Shown here: positions 26,574-34,689 of the stretch, piece after piece
Layout of the letters: each line of letters opens with the position of its first letter
Numbering within the stretch: position 1 is the stretch's first letter
The notes under the pieces: generated by a model
What the model was told of the DNA's origin: nothing
The model's database searches: none
What the model saw: the letters and a program-made list of their open reading frames with translations, nothing else
Translations under genes and position numbers: made by a program
NCBI GenBank assembly: GCA_035582835.1
Contig: JAYKAV010000433.1
Location: forward strand, 448,721-512,720
DNA: 64,000 bases
Reading direction: 5' to 3'
Source of the DNA: Phoebastria nigripes
Taxonomy: Eukaryota; Chordata; Aves; Procellariiformes; Diomedeidae

Positions 26574-27737
26574 CTACCAGGCCCTGCGCCCGGCACGGCT
26601 GCGGGACCTCCACCGGGATCGGCTCCTTGCTGCACGCCGTTCTCTGGAGGAGTCGCGGCCGCCCCGCTGACGGCGCTCTCTTCTCCCAGAATAAGCTGGG
26701 ACTTCCCGTTCGGGGCTAAGAGCTCGCCCCTCGTCCCAATCCCTCCTCCTTTGCCGCTCCNGCCGTGCTCGGCCCCCAGTGCTGCGGGACCTGTGCCGGG
26801 AGCGGGTCCTCCCTGAGAAGGCTGGCACGTCCCGTTCGGGCCTCGGAGCCCAGCCCTCATCCGGATCCCTGCTCCTCCACCGCCTCTGCCTTGCAGAGGA
26901 GTCGTAGGCCAGTGTGCCCGGGTGCCCCGTGTGGATTTCCTGGCCTCGCCTGGGGGACCTGCTCCGTTGCCTCTCCCAGGCACGGGGACGCTCCCTGTCC
27001 CTGCTCCACCGCCGTCGTCTGCTGCGGTGGGCCTGTGAGTGTCCCCGCTGGGCTCCGCCCCTGGTGCTGCGGGACCTGCGCCGGGATCGGCTCCTTGTCG
27101 CGTGCCGTTGCCTGGAGGAATCCCGGCCTGCCCGCTGGCGGTGCTCGTGCCTCCCCGAGGAGGCCGGGAGGTCCCATTCGGGCCCTGGAGCTCGGCCCAC
27201 GTCGCGAGCAGCGTCCTGAGCTCTGCTCTGCTGCCGCCTCCTGCTTCTTGAGCCGTCGTAGCCCCGGGCATGCTGAGCCCATCTGTGGCCATCATGGTGC
27301 CACTCTGGGGACCTGCTTCGGACCCGCTCAGGAGCCCCGGCGTGGCTGCCGCCACGGTCTCTGCTGGAAGGGCTGCGGTGCTGGCGGCCTGAGGAGCGGC
27401 GCCGCCTCCTTTCTGCAGAGCGGCGTCGAGATCTTCCTCTCTCATGGTGCTTAATGTCATGCACCTCATAGCAGCGGGCTCCCAGCTTGCGGAAGATGCG
27501 GTGAACAGGCCGTCGGCATATAGGGCACACGGCTTTTCTGCAGGCCCACTTCCATATGCAGGGAAAACAGAAACGGTGCCTGCACTGGCTCACGCAGGCT
27601 TCGTTGTTGATGGTGTCCTGGCAGATTGGGCAGATTGGGTCCTCAGAGGCATCCAGCGGCGCGGCCTGGGGCACCTGGCTGGTGCTGGCAGCAGGGGAAG
27701 AGGCGCCCTGTTCTGCCAAGTCCTCCTCCGANGCCAT
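26574..27737 (-). CDS. Topors-like RING finger / arginine-serine-rich protein, copy A (intact RING)
   Basis: A single large coding exon of 387 codons plus stop. The ATG at 27,737 lies just after a splice acceptor (pyrimidine tract then TTGCAG at about 27,744), so a 5' non-coding exon is likely. Residues 36-74 form a C3HC4 RING: C36, C39, C52, H54, C57, C60, C71, C74. Spacing and wording (CPIC, RHRFCFPCI, CPIC) resemble Topors, a nuclear ubiquitin and SUMO E3 ligase. The remainder, from about residue 95, is a long Arg/Ser-rich tail with SRSR, RRRS and SRDR blocks, typical of nuclear speckle proteins. At 387 residues it is much shorter than Topors (about 1,000). Two N positions leave residues unknown. 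A Topors-derived, bird-specific family is my inference; nuclear ligase function is predicted only. Confidence 0.75.
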   Translation of the reverse strand: MXSEEDLAEQGASSPAASTSQVPQAAPLDASEDPICPICQDTINNEACVSQCRHRFCFPCIWKWACRKAVCPICRRPVHRIFRKLGARCYEVHDIKHHERGRSRRRSAERRRRRSSGRQHRSPSSRDRGGSHAGAPERVRSRSPEWHHDGHRWAQHARGYDGSRSRRRQQSRAQDAARDVGRAPGPEWDLPASSGRHEHRQRAGRDSSRQRHATRSRSRRRSRSTRGGAQRGHSQAHRSRRRRWSRDRERPRAWERQRSRSPRRGQEIHTGHPGTLAYDSSARQRRWRSRDPDEGWAPRPERDVPAFSGRTRSRHRSRSTGGRARXERQRRRDWDEGRALSPEREVPAYSGRRERRQRGGRDSSRERRAARSRSRWRSRSRAGRRAW

Positions 27738-28230
27738 CTCGTGCTGCAAACAAAAGGGATACAGAGCTCATGACCTGCCCTGGAGACACAACCTGCAGGA
27801 AGCAGCAAAGCAGATGAAGCGCTAAAGAGGTGCCTGCTCTGCCTCGAGGCCGTGCTTGTGCTGCCACAAATGCCANGGACCGTCCCAGAGCAGATGAGTG
27901 ACACCAGGGGCAGCTCTGGGTGCTCCTGCTCCCCGGGCAGGGCGGTGACTGACCTCTCCGACACGTGCAGGCAGGAATCGGGAAGGCAGGAAAGCGATTC
28001 CTGGTCTCTCAGCAAGGGCAGCACAAGGGCTGGGGTGCAGCAGGTCGGGACCGGCGCCCCGGGCCCTGTCGGCGTTCCCGTCNGGCAGATCCTCTCTGCG
28101 CCCTCGGCAGGGAGCCTGCGGGATGGGGGTCCTTCGTCCCCCCACCTGCAGACGGCTGTCCCCCACGCACGAGGACAGCACTGTGGCCCTTCAGGGCTGC
28201 CCCACGCCTCAAAAGGATTGATGTCAGGGG

Positions 28231-28620
28231 NNNNNNNNNNNNNNNNNNNNNNNNNNNNNNNNNNNNNNNNNNNNNNNNNNNNNNNNNNNNNNNNNNNNNN
28301 NNNNNNNNNNNNNNNNNNNNNNNNNNNNNNNNNNNNNNNNNNNNNNNNNNNNNNNNNNNNNNNNNNNNNNNNNNNNNNNNNNNNNNNNNNNNNNNNNNNN
28401 NNNNNNNNNNNNNNNNNNNNNNNNNNNNNNNNNNNNNNNNNNNNNNNNNNNNNNNNNNNNNNNNNNNNNNNNNNNNNNNNNNNNNNNNNNNNNNNNNNNN
28501 NNNNNNNNNNNNNNNNNNNNNNNNNNNNNNNNNNNNNNNNNNNNNNNNNNNNNNNNNNNNNNNNNNNNNNNNNNNNNNNNNNNNNNNNNNNNNNNNNNNN
28601 NNNNNNNNNNNNNNNNNNNN
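28231..28620. other. Assembly gap of 390 N inside arm A
   Basis: An unbroken run of N flanked on both sides by G residues. In arm B the two flanking sequences are directly adjacent, separated by only a few G/N bases, so the gap may contain little or no real sequence, or an expanded G-rich tract. Confidence 0.95.
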
Positions 28621-28726
28621 GGGGGGTCACAGTGGCTCTCTGGTGACATCACAGGGCTTTTGGGCACCACACCCAGAAGACACAGCCTCAGCCTCGAGGA
28701 AAAAAAAGGCCCCATTTGGCAAGGGT

Positions 28727-28865
28727 ACTGCGGGCAGCGCTGGGCTCCCCAGTACAAGAGAAATGTGGACATACTGGAGAGAGTCCAACACAGGGCCACA
28801 AGGATGCTGAAGGGACTGGAGCTGCTCTCCTATGAGAAAAGGCTGAGAGCGCTGCTGATCAGGGG
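28727..28865 (+). mobile_element. CR1 internal fragment at the inner edge of arm A
   Basis: The sequence around 28,745-28,860 matches the CR1 segment that reads 'ctccccagtacaagag' followed by 'ctggagagagtccaac' and 'gctctcctatgagaaaaggctgag'. It is a plus-strand internal piece without the 3' end and abuts the inverted-repeat arm directly. Confidence 0.8.
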
Positions 28866-29081
28866 CGCTTACGTCCCTCCATGGCACACAGGCACCGACA
28901 GGCGCGGATGGGGGCAGCGGCCTGTCTCACCCGCAGGGACCCCCGCAGCAGCCAGCACCACCCTGCCCCAGGGACACCCCTTCCCCGGCTCCCCCCTCCG
29001 GCCTGCGGGCTCATCCCACCTGGAGTTTGCCGGCCCTTCACAGAAAGCAAGCGACTCCCACAGTGGGGCTAGAAACAGGAT
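28866..29081. other. Spacer of the inverted repeat, unassigned part
   Basis: GC-rich sequence between the CR1 fragment and the polyadenylation signal of the neighbouring minus-strand frame. No gene or known repeat recognised. Confidence 0.5.
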
Positions 29082-29708
29082 TTATTTGGACTCCAGGAGC
29101 GATCTGCCTGGCCCCTCTCCCTCCCTTTCGTCTTCCCACGCTTGTCCCTCCCAGAGCCACTTCAAGGCCTCCTCATCGTGGCTGATGCGGTGGGCACCCT
29201 CGGCCCCTCTGCCGTCTTGCCACTGCTTCCCCAGGTGCGATGGAGGGGAAAGAGGTGGTGCGGGACCGGGGCTCTGCGGCACGTCTCGCTGTCTCCGGCT
29301 ANGGGCCATCTCCTGAAAGCCAGAATCCAGCGCCCGCAGCATCTGCCTCCTGCTCCAGCGCAGNGTCTCGAGGGAGACTGGCAGGGAGNTGCCCGGGCCC
29401 AGGGAGGTGCTGGGTGCCGGTGCAGCTGCGCGGGGTGTGGTGCTGGGCAGGGTGCTGTCCTGCAGGGCTGCCCGGCTGCCCTCCTCCCCGGGCACTGCTC
29501 GCTCTGATGGCCCCTCTGTGCCAAGCTGGTCCCTGCAGCGCTGCAGCCTCTTGGCGCGGATGGGCAGCTCCAGGGTCTCGCGATGCTCCTCTGGCATGAA
29601 CGTGGCCCAGCGCTGGACACAGTACNCTTGCCAAATGGGGCCTTTTTTGACCCTGAGGCCGGGGCTTGTGTCTTCTGGGTGTGGTGCCCAAAAGCCCTGT
29701 GATGTCAC
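29082..29708 (-). CDS. Unrecognised minus-strand open frame ending on an AATAAA signal
   Basis: An open frame of about 208 codons that reads out of arm B into the spacer. The part after position 29,620 (start of FMPEEHRETLELPIRAKRLQRCRD) has a non-repetitive, protein-like composition with a predicted charged helix; the C-terminal part is Glu/Trp-rich (EEALKWLWEGQAWEDE). The TAA stop overlaps an AATAAA hexamer at 29,081-29,086 on the minus strand, which would give an extremely short 3' untranslated region. It lies head to head with copy B of the RING gene (start 30,220). I do not recognise the family, N positions interrupt the frame, and it could be an exon of a longer gene, a pseudogene or chance. 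Confidence 0.3.
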   Translation of the reverse strand: MTSQGFWAPHPEDTSPGLRVKKGPIWQXYCVQRWATFMPEEHRETLELPIRAKRLQRCRDQLGTEGPSERAVPGEEGSRAALQDSTLPSTTPRAAAPAPSTSLGPGXSLPVSLEXLRWSRRQMLRALDSGFQEMAXSRRQRDVPQSPGPAPPLSPPSHLGKQWQDGRGAEGAHRISHDEEALKWLWEGQAWEDEREGEGPGRSLLESK

Positions 29709-31862
29709 CAGAGAGCCACTGTGACNCCCCTGACATCAATCCTTTTGAGGCGTGGGGCAGCCCTGAAGGGCCACAGTGCTGTCCTCGTGCGTGGGGGACA
29801 GCCGTCTGCAGGTGGGGGGACGAAGGACCCCCATCCCGCAGGCTCCCTGCCGAGGGCGCAGAGAGGATCTGCCAGACGGGAACGCCGACAGGGCCCGGGG
29901 CACCGGTCCCGACCTGCTGCACCCCAGCCCTTGTGCTGCCCTTGCTGAGAGACCAGGAATCGCTTTCCTGCCTTCCCGATTCCTGCCTGCACGTGTCGGA
30001 GAGGTCAGTCACCGCCCTGCCCGGGGAGCAGGAGCACCCAGAGCTGCCCCTGGTGTCACTCATCTGCTCTGGGACGGTCCCTGGCATTTGTGGCAGCACA
30101 AGCACGGCCTCGAGGCAGAGCAGGCACCTCTTTAGCGCTTCATCTGCTTTGCTGCTTCCTGCAGGTTGTGTCTCCAGGGCAGGTCATGAGCTCTGTATCC
30201 CTTTTGTTTGCAGCACGAGATGGCNTCGGAGGAGGACTTGGCAGAACAGGGCGCCTCTTCCCCTGCTGCCAGCACCAGCCAGGTGCCCCAGGCCNCGCCG
30301 CTGGATGCCTCTGAGGACCCAATCTGCCAGGACACCATCAACAACGAAGCCTGCGTGAGCCAGTGCAGGCACTGTTTCTGTTTTCCCTGCATATGGGAGT
30401 GGGCCCGCAGCAAAGCTGTGTGCCCAAACTGCCGGCGGCCTGTTCGCCACATCTTCCCCACGCTGGGAGCCCACAACCATGATGTGCACGACANCACGCG
30501 CTACGACAACAGAGGGACATCTCGACGCCGCTCTGCAGAAAGGAGGCGGCGCCGCTCCTCAGGCCGCCAGCACCGCAGCCCTTCCAGCAGAGACCGTGGC
30601 GGCGGCCACGCCGGGGCCCCTCAGCGGGTCCGAAGCAGGTCCCCAAGGTGGCACCACGATGGCCACAGATGGGCTCAGCATGCCCGGGGCTACGACGGCT
30701 CAAGAAGCAGGAGGCGGCAGCAGAGCAGAGCTCGGGACGCTGCTCGCGACGTGGGCCGAGCTCCAGGGCCCGAATGGGACCTCCCGGCCTCCTCGGGGAG
30801 GCACGAGCACCGCCAGCGGGCAGGCCGGGATTCCTCCAGGCAACGGCACGCGACAAGGAGCCGATCCCGGCGCAGGTCCCGCAGCACCAGGGGCCGAGCC
30901 CAGCGGGGACACTCACAGGCCCACCGCAGCAGACGACGGCGGTGGAGCAGGGACAGGGAGCGTCCCCGTGCCTGGGAGAGGCAACGGAGCAGGTCCCCCA
31001 GGCGAGGCCAGGAAATCCACACGGGGCACCCGGGCACACTGGCCTANGACTCCTCTGCAAGGCAGAGGCGGTGGAGGAGCAGGGATCCGGATGAGGGCNG
31101 GGCTCCGAGGCCCGAACGGGACGTGCCAGCCTTCTCAGGGAGGACCCGCTCCCGGCACAGGTCCCGCAGCACTGGGGGCCGAGCACGGCNGGAGCGGCAA
31201 AGGAGGAGGGATTGGGACGAGGNGCGAGCTCTTAGCCCCGAACGGGAAGTCCCAGCTTATTCTGGGAGAAGAGAGCGCCGTCAGCGGGGCGGCCGCGACT
31301 CCTCCAGAGAACGGCGTGCAGCAAGGAGCCGATCCCGGTGGAGGTCCCGCAGCCGTGCCGGGCGCAGGGCCTGGTAGCACGCCCTACCAAGAAGGGAAAC
31401 CCTACGCTCGCCCCCTGACCAACACCTGCCGGGGCAGCGCAACGAGCCCAGGGACACAGAAGGCCCTCGAGGTGGTGGTTGTGCGGCTGCTGAAGGGCAC
31501 GTGGACGGCGGCAGTGGGACAGTTGCAACCTGGGTTGTCTCCGACTCNGGCAGTGGCAGCAAACAGGATCAAGCCAGCCCCACTGCTCCTGCTGAGGAAC
31601 GAAGTCCACGGCAGAAAGCTCTCCTGTCATCTCCTCTCGTGGCAAATCACGGACTTGAGGAGGTGGAAAGGGACCTCTGGAGATCATCTAGTCCAAGCCT
31701 GCTGCTCAAGCCCAGGGCTGCATCCAGTCAGGCTTTGATGATCTCAGAGGATGGAGCCTCCAGAACCCCTCTGGGCAACCTGTTCCAGGGCTTGACCTCC
31801 CTCCAAATAAACAAGTTTTGCTTTACGGTTAGCGAGAGGTTCCTTTATTTCAGTTTGTGCCC
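29605..31862 (+). repeat. Arm B of the large inverted repeat
   Basis: Reverse complement of arm A; about 2.26 kb without a gap. Here both flanks of the arm continue into sequences that look original: the inner side continues as the minus-strand open frame, and the outer side continues into more CR1 sequence. This suggests that arm B is the source and arm A the derived copy. Confidence 0.9.
30220..31377 (+). CDS. Topors-like RING/arginine-serine-rich protein, copy B (RING missing a zinc-ligand pair partner)
   Basis: Single large coding exon, 385 codons plus stop, preceded by a good splice acceptor ending at 30,213. It is nearly identical to copy A across the Arg/Ser tail, but differs in two ways in the RING. 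First, a nine-base in-frame deletion turns DPICPICQ into DPICQ, removing one cysteine of the first CxxC pair, so zinc site 1 cannot form normally. Second, the residues after the RING (GAHNHDVHD... versus GARCYEVHD...) and several RING residues (CPNC for CPIC, WEWARS for WKWACR) have changed far more than the rest. The stop, start and length are otherwise intact, so it may encode a RING-defective protein or be an early pseudogene. Several N positions leave residues unknown. Confidence 0.65.
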   Translation: MXSEEDLAEQGASSPAASTSQVPQAXPLDASEDPICQDTINNEACVSQCRHCFCFPCIWEWARSKAVCPNCRRPVRHIFPTLGAHNHDVHDXTRYDNRGTSRRRSAERRRRRSSGRQHRSPSSRDRGGGHAGAPQRVRSRSPRWHHDGHRWAQHARGYDGSRSRRRQQSRARDAARDVGRAPGPEWDLPASSGRHEHRQRAGRDSSRQRHATRSRSRRRSRSTRGRAQRGHSQAHRSRRRRWSRDRERPRAWERQRSRSPRRGQEIHTGHPGTLAXDSSARQRRWRSRDPDEGXAPRPERDVPAFSGRTRSRHRSRSTGGRARXERQRRRDWDEXRALSPEREVPAYSGRRERRQRGGRDSSRERRAARSRSRWRSRSRAGRRAW

Positions 31863-31916
31863 GTTGTCTCTTGTCCTGTCGCTGCATACNGCTGAGAAGG
31901 GGCTGGAGACCCTCTG
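31650..31916 (-). mobile_element. CR1 retroposon 3' fragment in and beyond arm B
   Basis: Antisense CR1: the GGGACCTCTGGAGATCATCT block, then the 'cctgttccagggcttgacc' block, then 'gtgcccgttgtctcttgtcctgt' running past the arm edge at 31,862. It is the counterpart of the truncated element at 26,090-26,300. It lacks the usual terminal octamer repeats. Confidence 0.85.
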
Positions 31917-32598
31917 CCCCACAAGCCTGGGCTGAGCACAGGAGCGGAGGGGCCTGGGCCCGGGGAGNGCAGGGTGCAACGGCAGAGGACGGGGAAGGCT
32001 GAGAGGGCCTCTCGGTTGCTCCTGTTCATGNGTGGGGCCTTGAGGCCTCCCAGCTTTGTGTCCATGGAGGGGAGTCCAAGGGAGACTCCTCCACAAAGCC
32101 CTTCCTCCCCAGAGCCCCGCATGGGGCAGAGCCCTTAGAGAAACTGCAGCGTCACTGCTTTCTTCAAGCCAGGCAAGGAGATGAAAGCAGCACATGCTTC
32201 TGGGGAAAGTCCAAAGCATAGAAATAAAAATGACCTGAGGTTTGAGAATCACAAAGAAGAAAAGGAGCCTTGGGTGCAACGTGCTGAGAGTAACCCAGTA
32301 CTTCCAAGGGGCAGGAGATAACCTGTGCACCATAGCCCCGCTGGTTAGGGCCAAAGGTGTGGGGCTTTGTGGAAACACAAAACACAGGCACCGACCTTCA
32401 GGTAGTTTTCCTCAAGTCTCTCAATCTCCAGGCAGGACTCTTTGCAAAGTCTCATTCATTGGACCTGTCTGAGCCGTCTGCCCTGAGACAAGATCAATGA
32501 GCGATTTCTAACAAGGGCCAGTTTCTCTGCAGGGATTCTGGATGAATCCTTTGGAGATGGGTCTCTTCGGTGCTTGTCCCTGCGGAGACGTGTGTTTG
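31917..32598. other. Intergenic sequence between CR1 and the solo LTR
   Basis: About 0.7 kb of unassigned DNA. No coding frame with splice context or known repeat was recognised. Confidence 0.5.
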
Positions 32599-32603
32599 GT
32601 GAC

Positions 32604-33197
32604 TGTGCTGGTTTTGGCTGGGGTAGAGTTAATTGTCTTTACAGTAGCTAGCGTGGGGCTATGGTTTGGATTTGGCCTGAAAACAGCGTGGATAACACAG
32701 GGATGTTTTCGTGATTGCTGAGCAGTGCTTACACAGAGTCAAGGCCTTTTCTGCTCCTCACCCCACCCCACCAGCGAGGAGGCTGGGGGGGCACAAGGAG
32801 CTGGGAGGGGACACGGCCGGGACAGCTGACCCCAACTGCCCAAAGGGATATTCCATACCATATGGCATCATGCTCAGCATATAGAGCTGGGGGAAGAAGA
32901 AGGAAGGGGGGACGTTTGGAGTGATGGCGTTTGTCTTCCCAAGTCACCGTTACGCGTGATGGAGCCCTGCTTTCCCGGAGATGGCTGAACACCTGCCTGC
33001 CAGTGGGAAGCAGTGAATGAATTCCTCGTTTTGCTTTGCTTGCGTGCGCAGCTTTTGCTTTACCTATTAAACTGTCTTTATCTCAACCCTCAAGTTTTCT
33101 CACTTTTACCCTTCTGATTCTCTCCCCCATCCCAGCGGGGGGCAATGAGCAAGCAGCTGCGTGGGGCTGAGTTGCCGGCTGGGGTTAAACCACGACA
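32604..33197 (+). mobile_element. Solo LTR of an avian endogenous retrovirus, 594 bp
   Basis: The element starts TGTGCTGG and ends CCACGACA, i.e. the canonical TG...CA. It is flanked by a perfect five-base target-site duplication, GTGAC, at 32,599-32,603 and 33,198-33,202. The U3 part holds a degenerate TATA motif (CATATAGAG at about 32,877) and the R region has an ATTAAA polyadenylation variant at about 33,064. The sequence resembles a widely dispersed ERVL-type LTR of neoavian birds. A five-base duplication fits ERVL. No internal retroviral genes are present on either side, so it is a solo LTR formed by LTR-LTR recombination. Confidence 0.9.
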
Positions 33198-33202
33198 GTG
33201 AC

Positions 33203-33602
33203 ACCAACAGGAGGCATCCAGGTGCTGGTTGCTTGCAGAGTGGTCCGGGAGAGATGTCAGCTCGGTGGTTGACCCAGTGCCCAGGGGCTCGGGAGCGTGC
33301 ACAGACTCCTCAGAGCCATACCAGCTGTGCGGCTCCTGCCGTCCTACCCTGGGGTGCCCCACTGTGCTGGCCTGGCCCATGACCTGGGGCCCCCACATGC
33401 TTTGCTCCTGGGGGAGCTGCGGGTCCAGAGGAGCGAGCAGCGGTGGGGGGCACCGCACCAGCAGAGCCAGGGACTCCTCAGTGGGGTTGGGGTCCCCCCA
33501 CAGCCTCTGGACTTCCTTCTGGTGTATGTTGTCCGCGATGGCGTCCACCTTCCCCTGCAGCAAGGGCACAGCCCGTGCTGCGGCAAGGACTGGCTCTGCC
33601 CC
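33203..33602 (-). pseudogene. Unrecognised minus-strand open frame next to the LTR
   Basis: On the minus strand this interval is open and reads ...KVDAIADNIHQKEVQRLWGD..., which has the composition of a real protein with a possible helix. It is joined on one side to the Topors-like fragment C and cut on the other by the solo LTR. It may be a remnant exon of a multicopy bird gene. I do not recognise the family, and chance openness in GC-rich DNA remains possible. Confidence 0.25.
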
Positions 33603-33965
33603 GGCCACCAGCACCGCAGCTCTTCCAGCAGAGACCGTCGTGGTGGCCATGCTGGGGCCCCTGAGAGGGTCCAAAGCAGGTCTCTGAGGCAGCACCACGA
33701 TGGCCACAGACAGGCTCAGCATGCCCGGGGCTACGACGGCTCAAGAAGCAGGAGGCAGCAGCGGAGCAGGGCTCGGGATGCTGCTCATGACGAGGGCTGA
33801 GCTCCAAGGCCCAAACTGGACCTCCTGGCCTCCTCGGGAGGAGCGAGTGCCGCCAGCGGGCAGGGTGGGATTCCTCCAGGGACCGGTACGCGAGAAGGAG
33901 CCGATCCCACACAGAAGGCCCGCGAGGTGGTGGTTGTGCTGCTGCTGAGGGGCATGTGGACAGTG
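33603..33965 (+). pseudogene. Topors-like fragment C, internally deleted
   Basis: The plus strand from 33,603 to about 33,907 matches copy B at about 30,567-30,863 (RS-tail start: HQHRSSSSRDRRGGHAGAPERV), with scattered substitutions. It then jumps directly to sequence matching about 31,455-31,515 of copy B, so roughly 590 bases are missing. The RING exon part is absent. This older partial copy is in the same orientation as copy B and cannot encode a RING protein. Confidence 0.8.
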
Positions 33966-34689
33966 GCACTTGCCTGTTTGTCTTTTCTGTGGCTACAACA
34001 ACTCTACCAGAATTATCTAGAATTTTCTAAGCTCAGTGGTATCTTGAAAATGTCTATGTAACCGAGCTTGACTAACTTTAACTAAAACTCCAGGAATGGC
34101 TGCTTGTCACCCTACATCAGGAACATAAATTAGGGACGTAAGTCACGATCTTAGTCACTCTGGGTCCCTACAGAGTGAAGGACAAGGCAGGTGCAGAAAG
34201 GGATTCTGATCCTAGATAAGATGTCTTGTGTTTGAGACGTATCCCTTCAACGTGTCCCCTTTCCACTCTTTCCACTGGCTTGGATCTTGGAAGGGGTGAT
34301 CCCACCAGCATATGCAGGGTGGGATTCAGCTCACTCAGGTTTGCCTATCAAAAAGTCTGGCTATGAATTTGTGCTGGTCACCCAAGCTTCTTTGAGGAAG
34401 ATAGATTATTATAAATGATCTAATGATTATAAATGCACTTTGAGACGACTCAGGCTGGCATTTAGACAGGTAAATCCTTACAGCTGTAGGCTCTGGAAAT
34501 ACAGTTGGGAAGTGAAGCTGTATTTTTCTGTATCCCCAAATTCATCCTTAACTATTTGGCTGCTTATCCCAAATGGTTCACAGTTTTTTCTTGTCTCTCA
34601 TAGTATCCTTCTGGATAACCTGTCCAGCACACAGCTAGACAAGTTCATAATATGTTGAGTGAACAATTGGCTGACAGGTTGGGCTCAAA
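33966..34689. other. Intergenic sequence, drop in GC content
   Basis: From here on the DNA is clearly more AT-rich and CpG-poor than the left half of the window. No gene or repeat recognised. Confidence 0.5.

Larger units (their letters stand above)
26090..28745 (-). repeat. Arm A of a large inverted repeat containing the Topors-like gene
   Basis: The reverse complement of this interval matches 29,605-31,862 over its whole length with few differences outside a short patch in the RING exon. Excluding a 390-N gap, the arm is about 2.27 kb. The left boundary falls inside a CR1 element: shared sequence begins at the GGCACAAACTG block. The right boundary falls at about 28,727-28,745, where arm A turns into CR1 sequence. 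The spacer between arms is 28,746-29,604. Confidence 0.9.

Noticed and set aside
29666..30358. A 230-codon plus-strand open frame upstream of RING copy B
   Set aside because: It crosses the splice acceptor at 30,213 and is in a different frame from the RING protein; the sequence is best read as 5' non-coding DNA that is open through GC bias.
31917..33602. Search for retroviral gag, pol or env next to the LTR
   Set aside because: No reverse transcriptase, protease or envelope-like frames are present; the element is a solo LTR.
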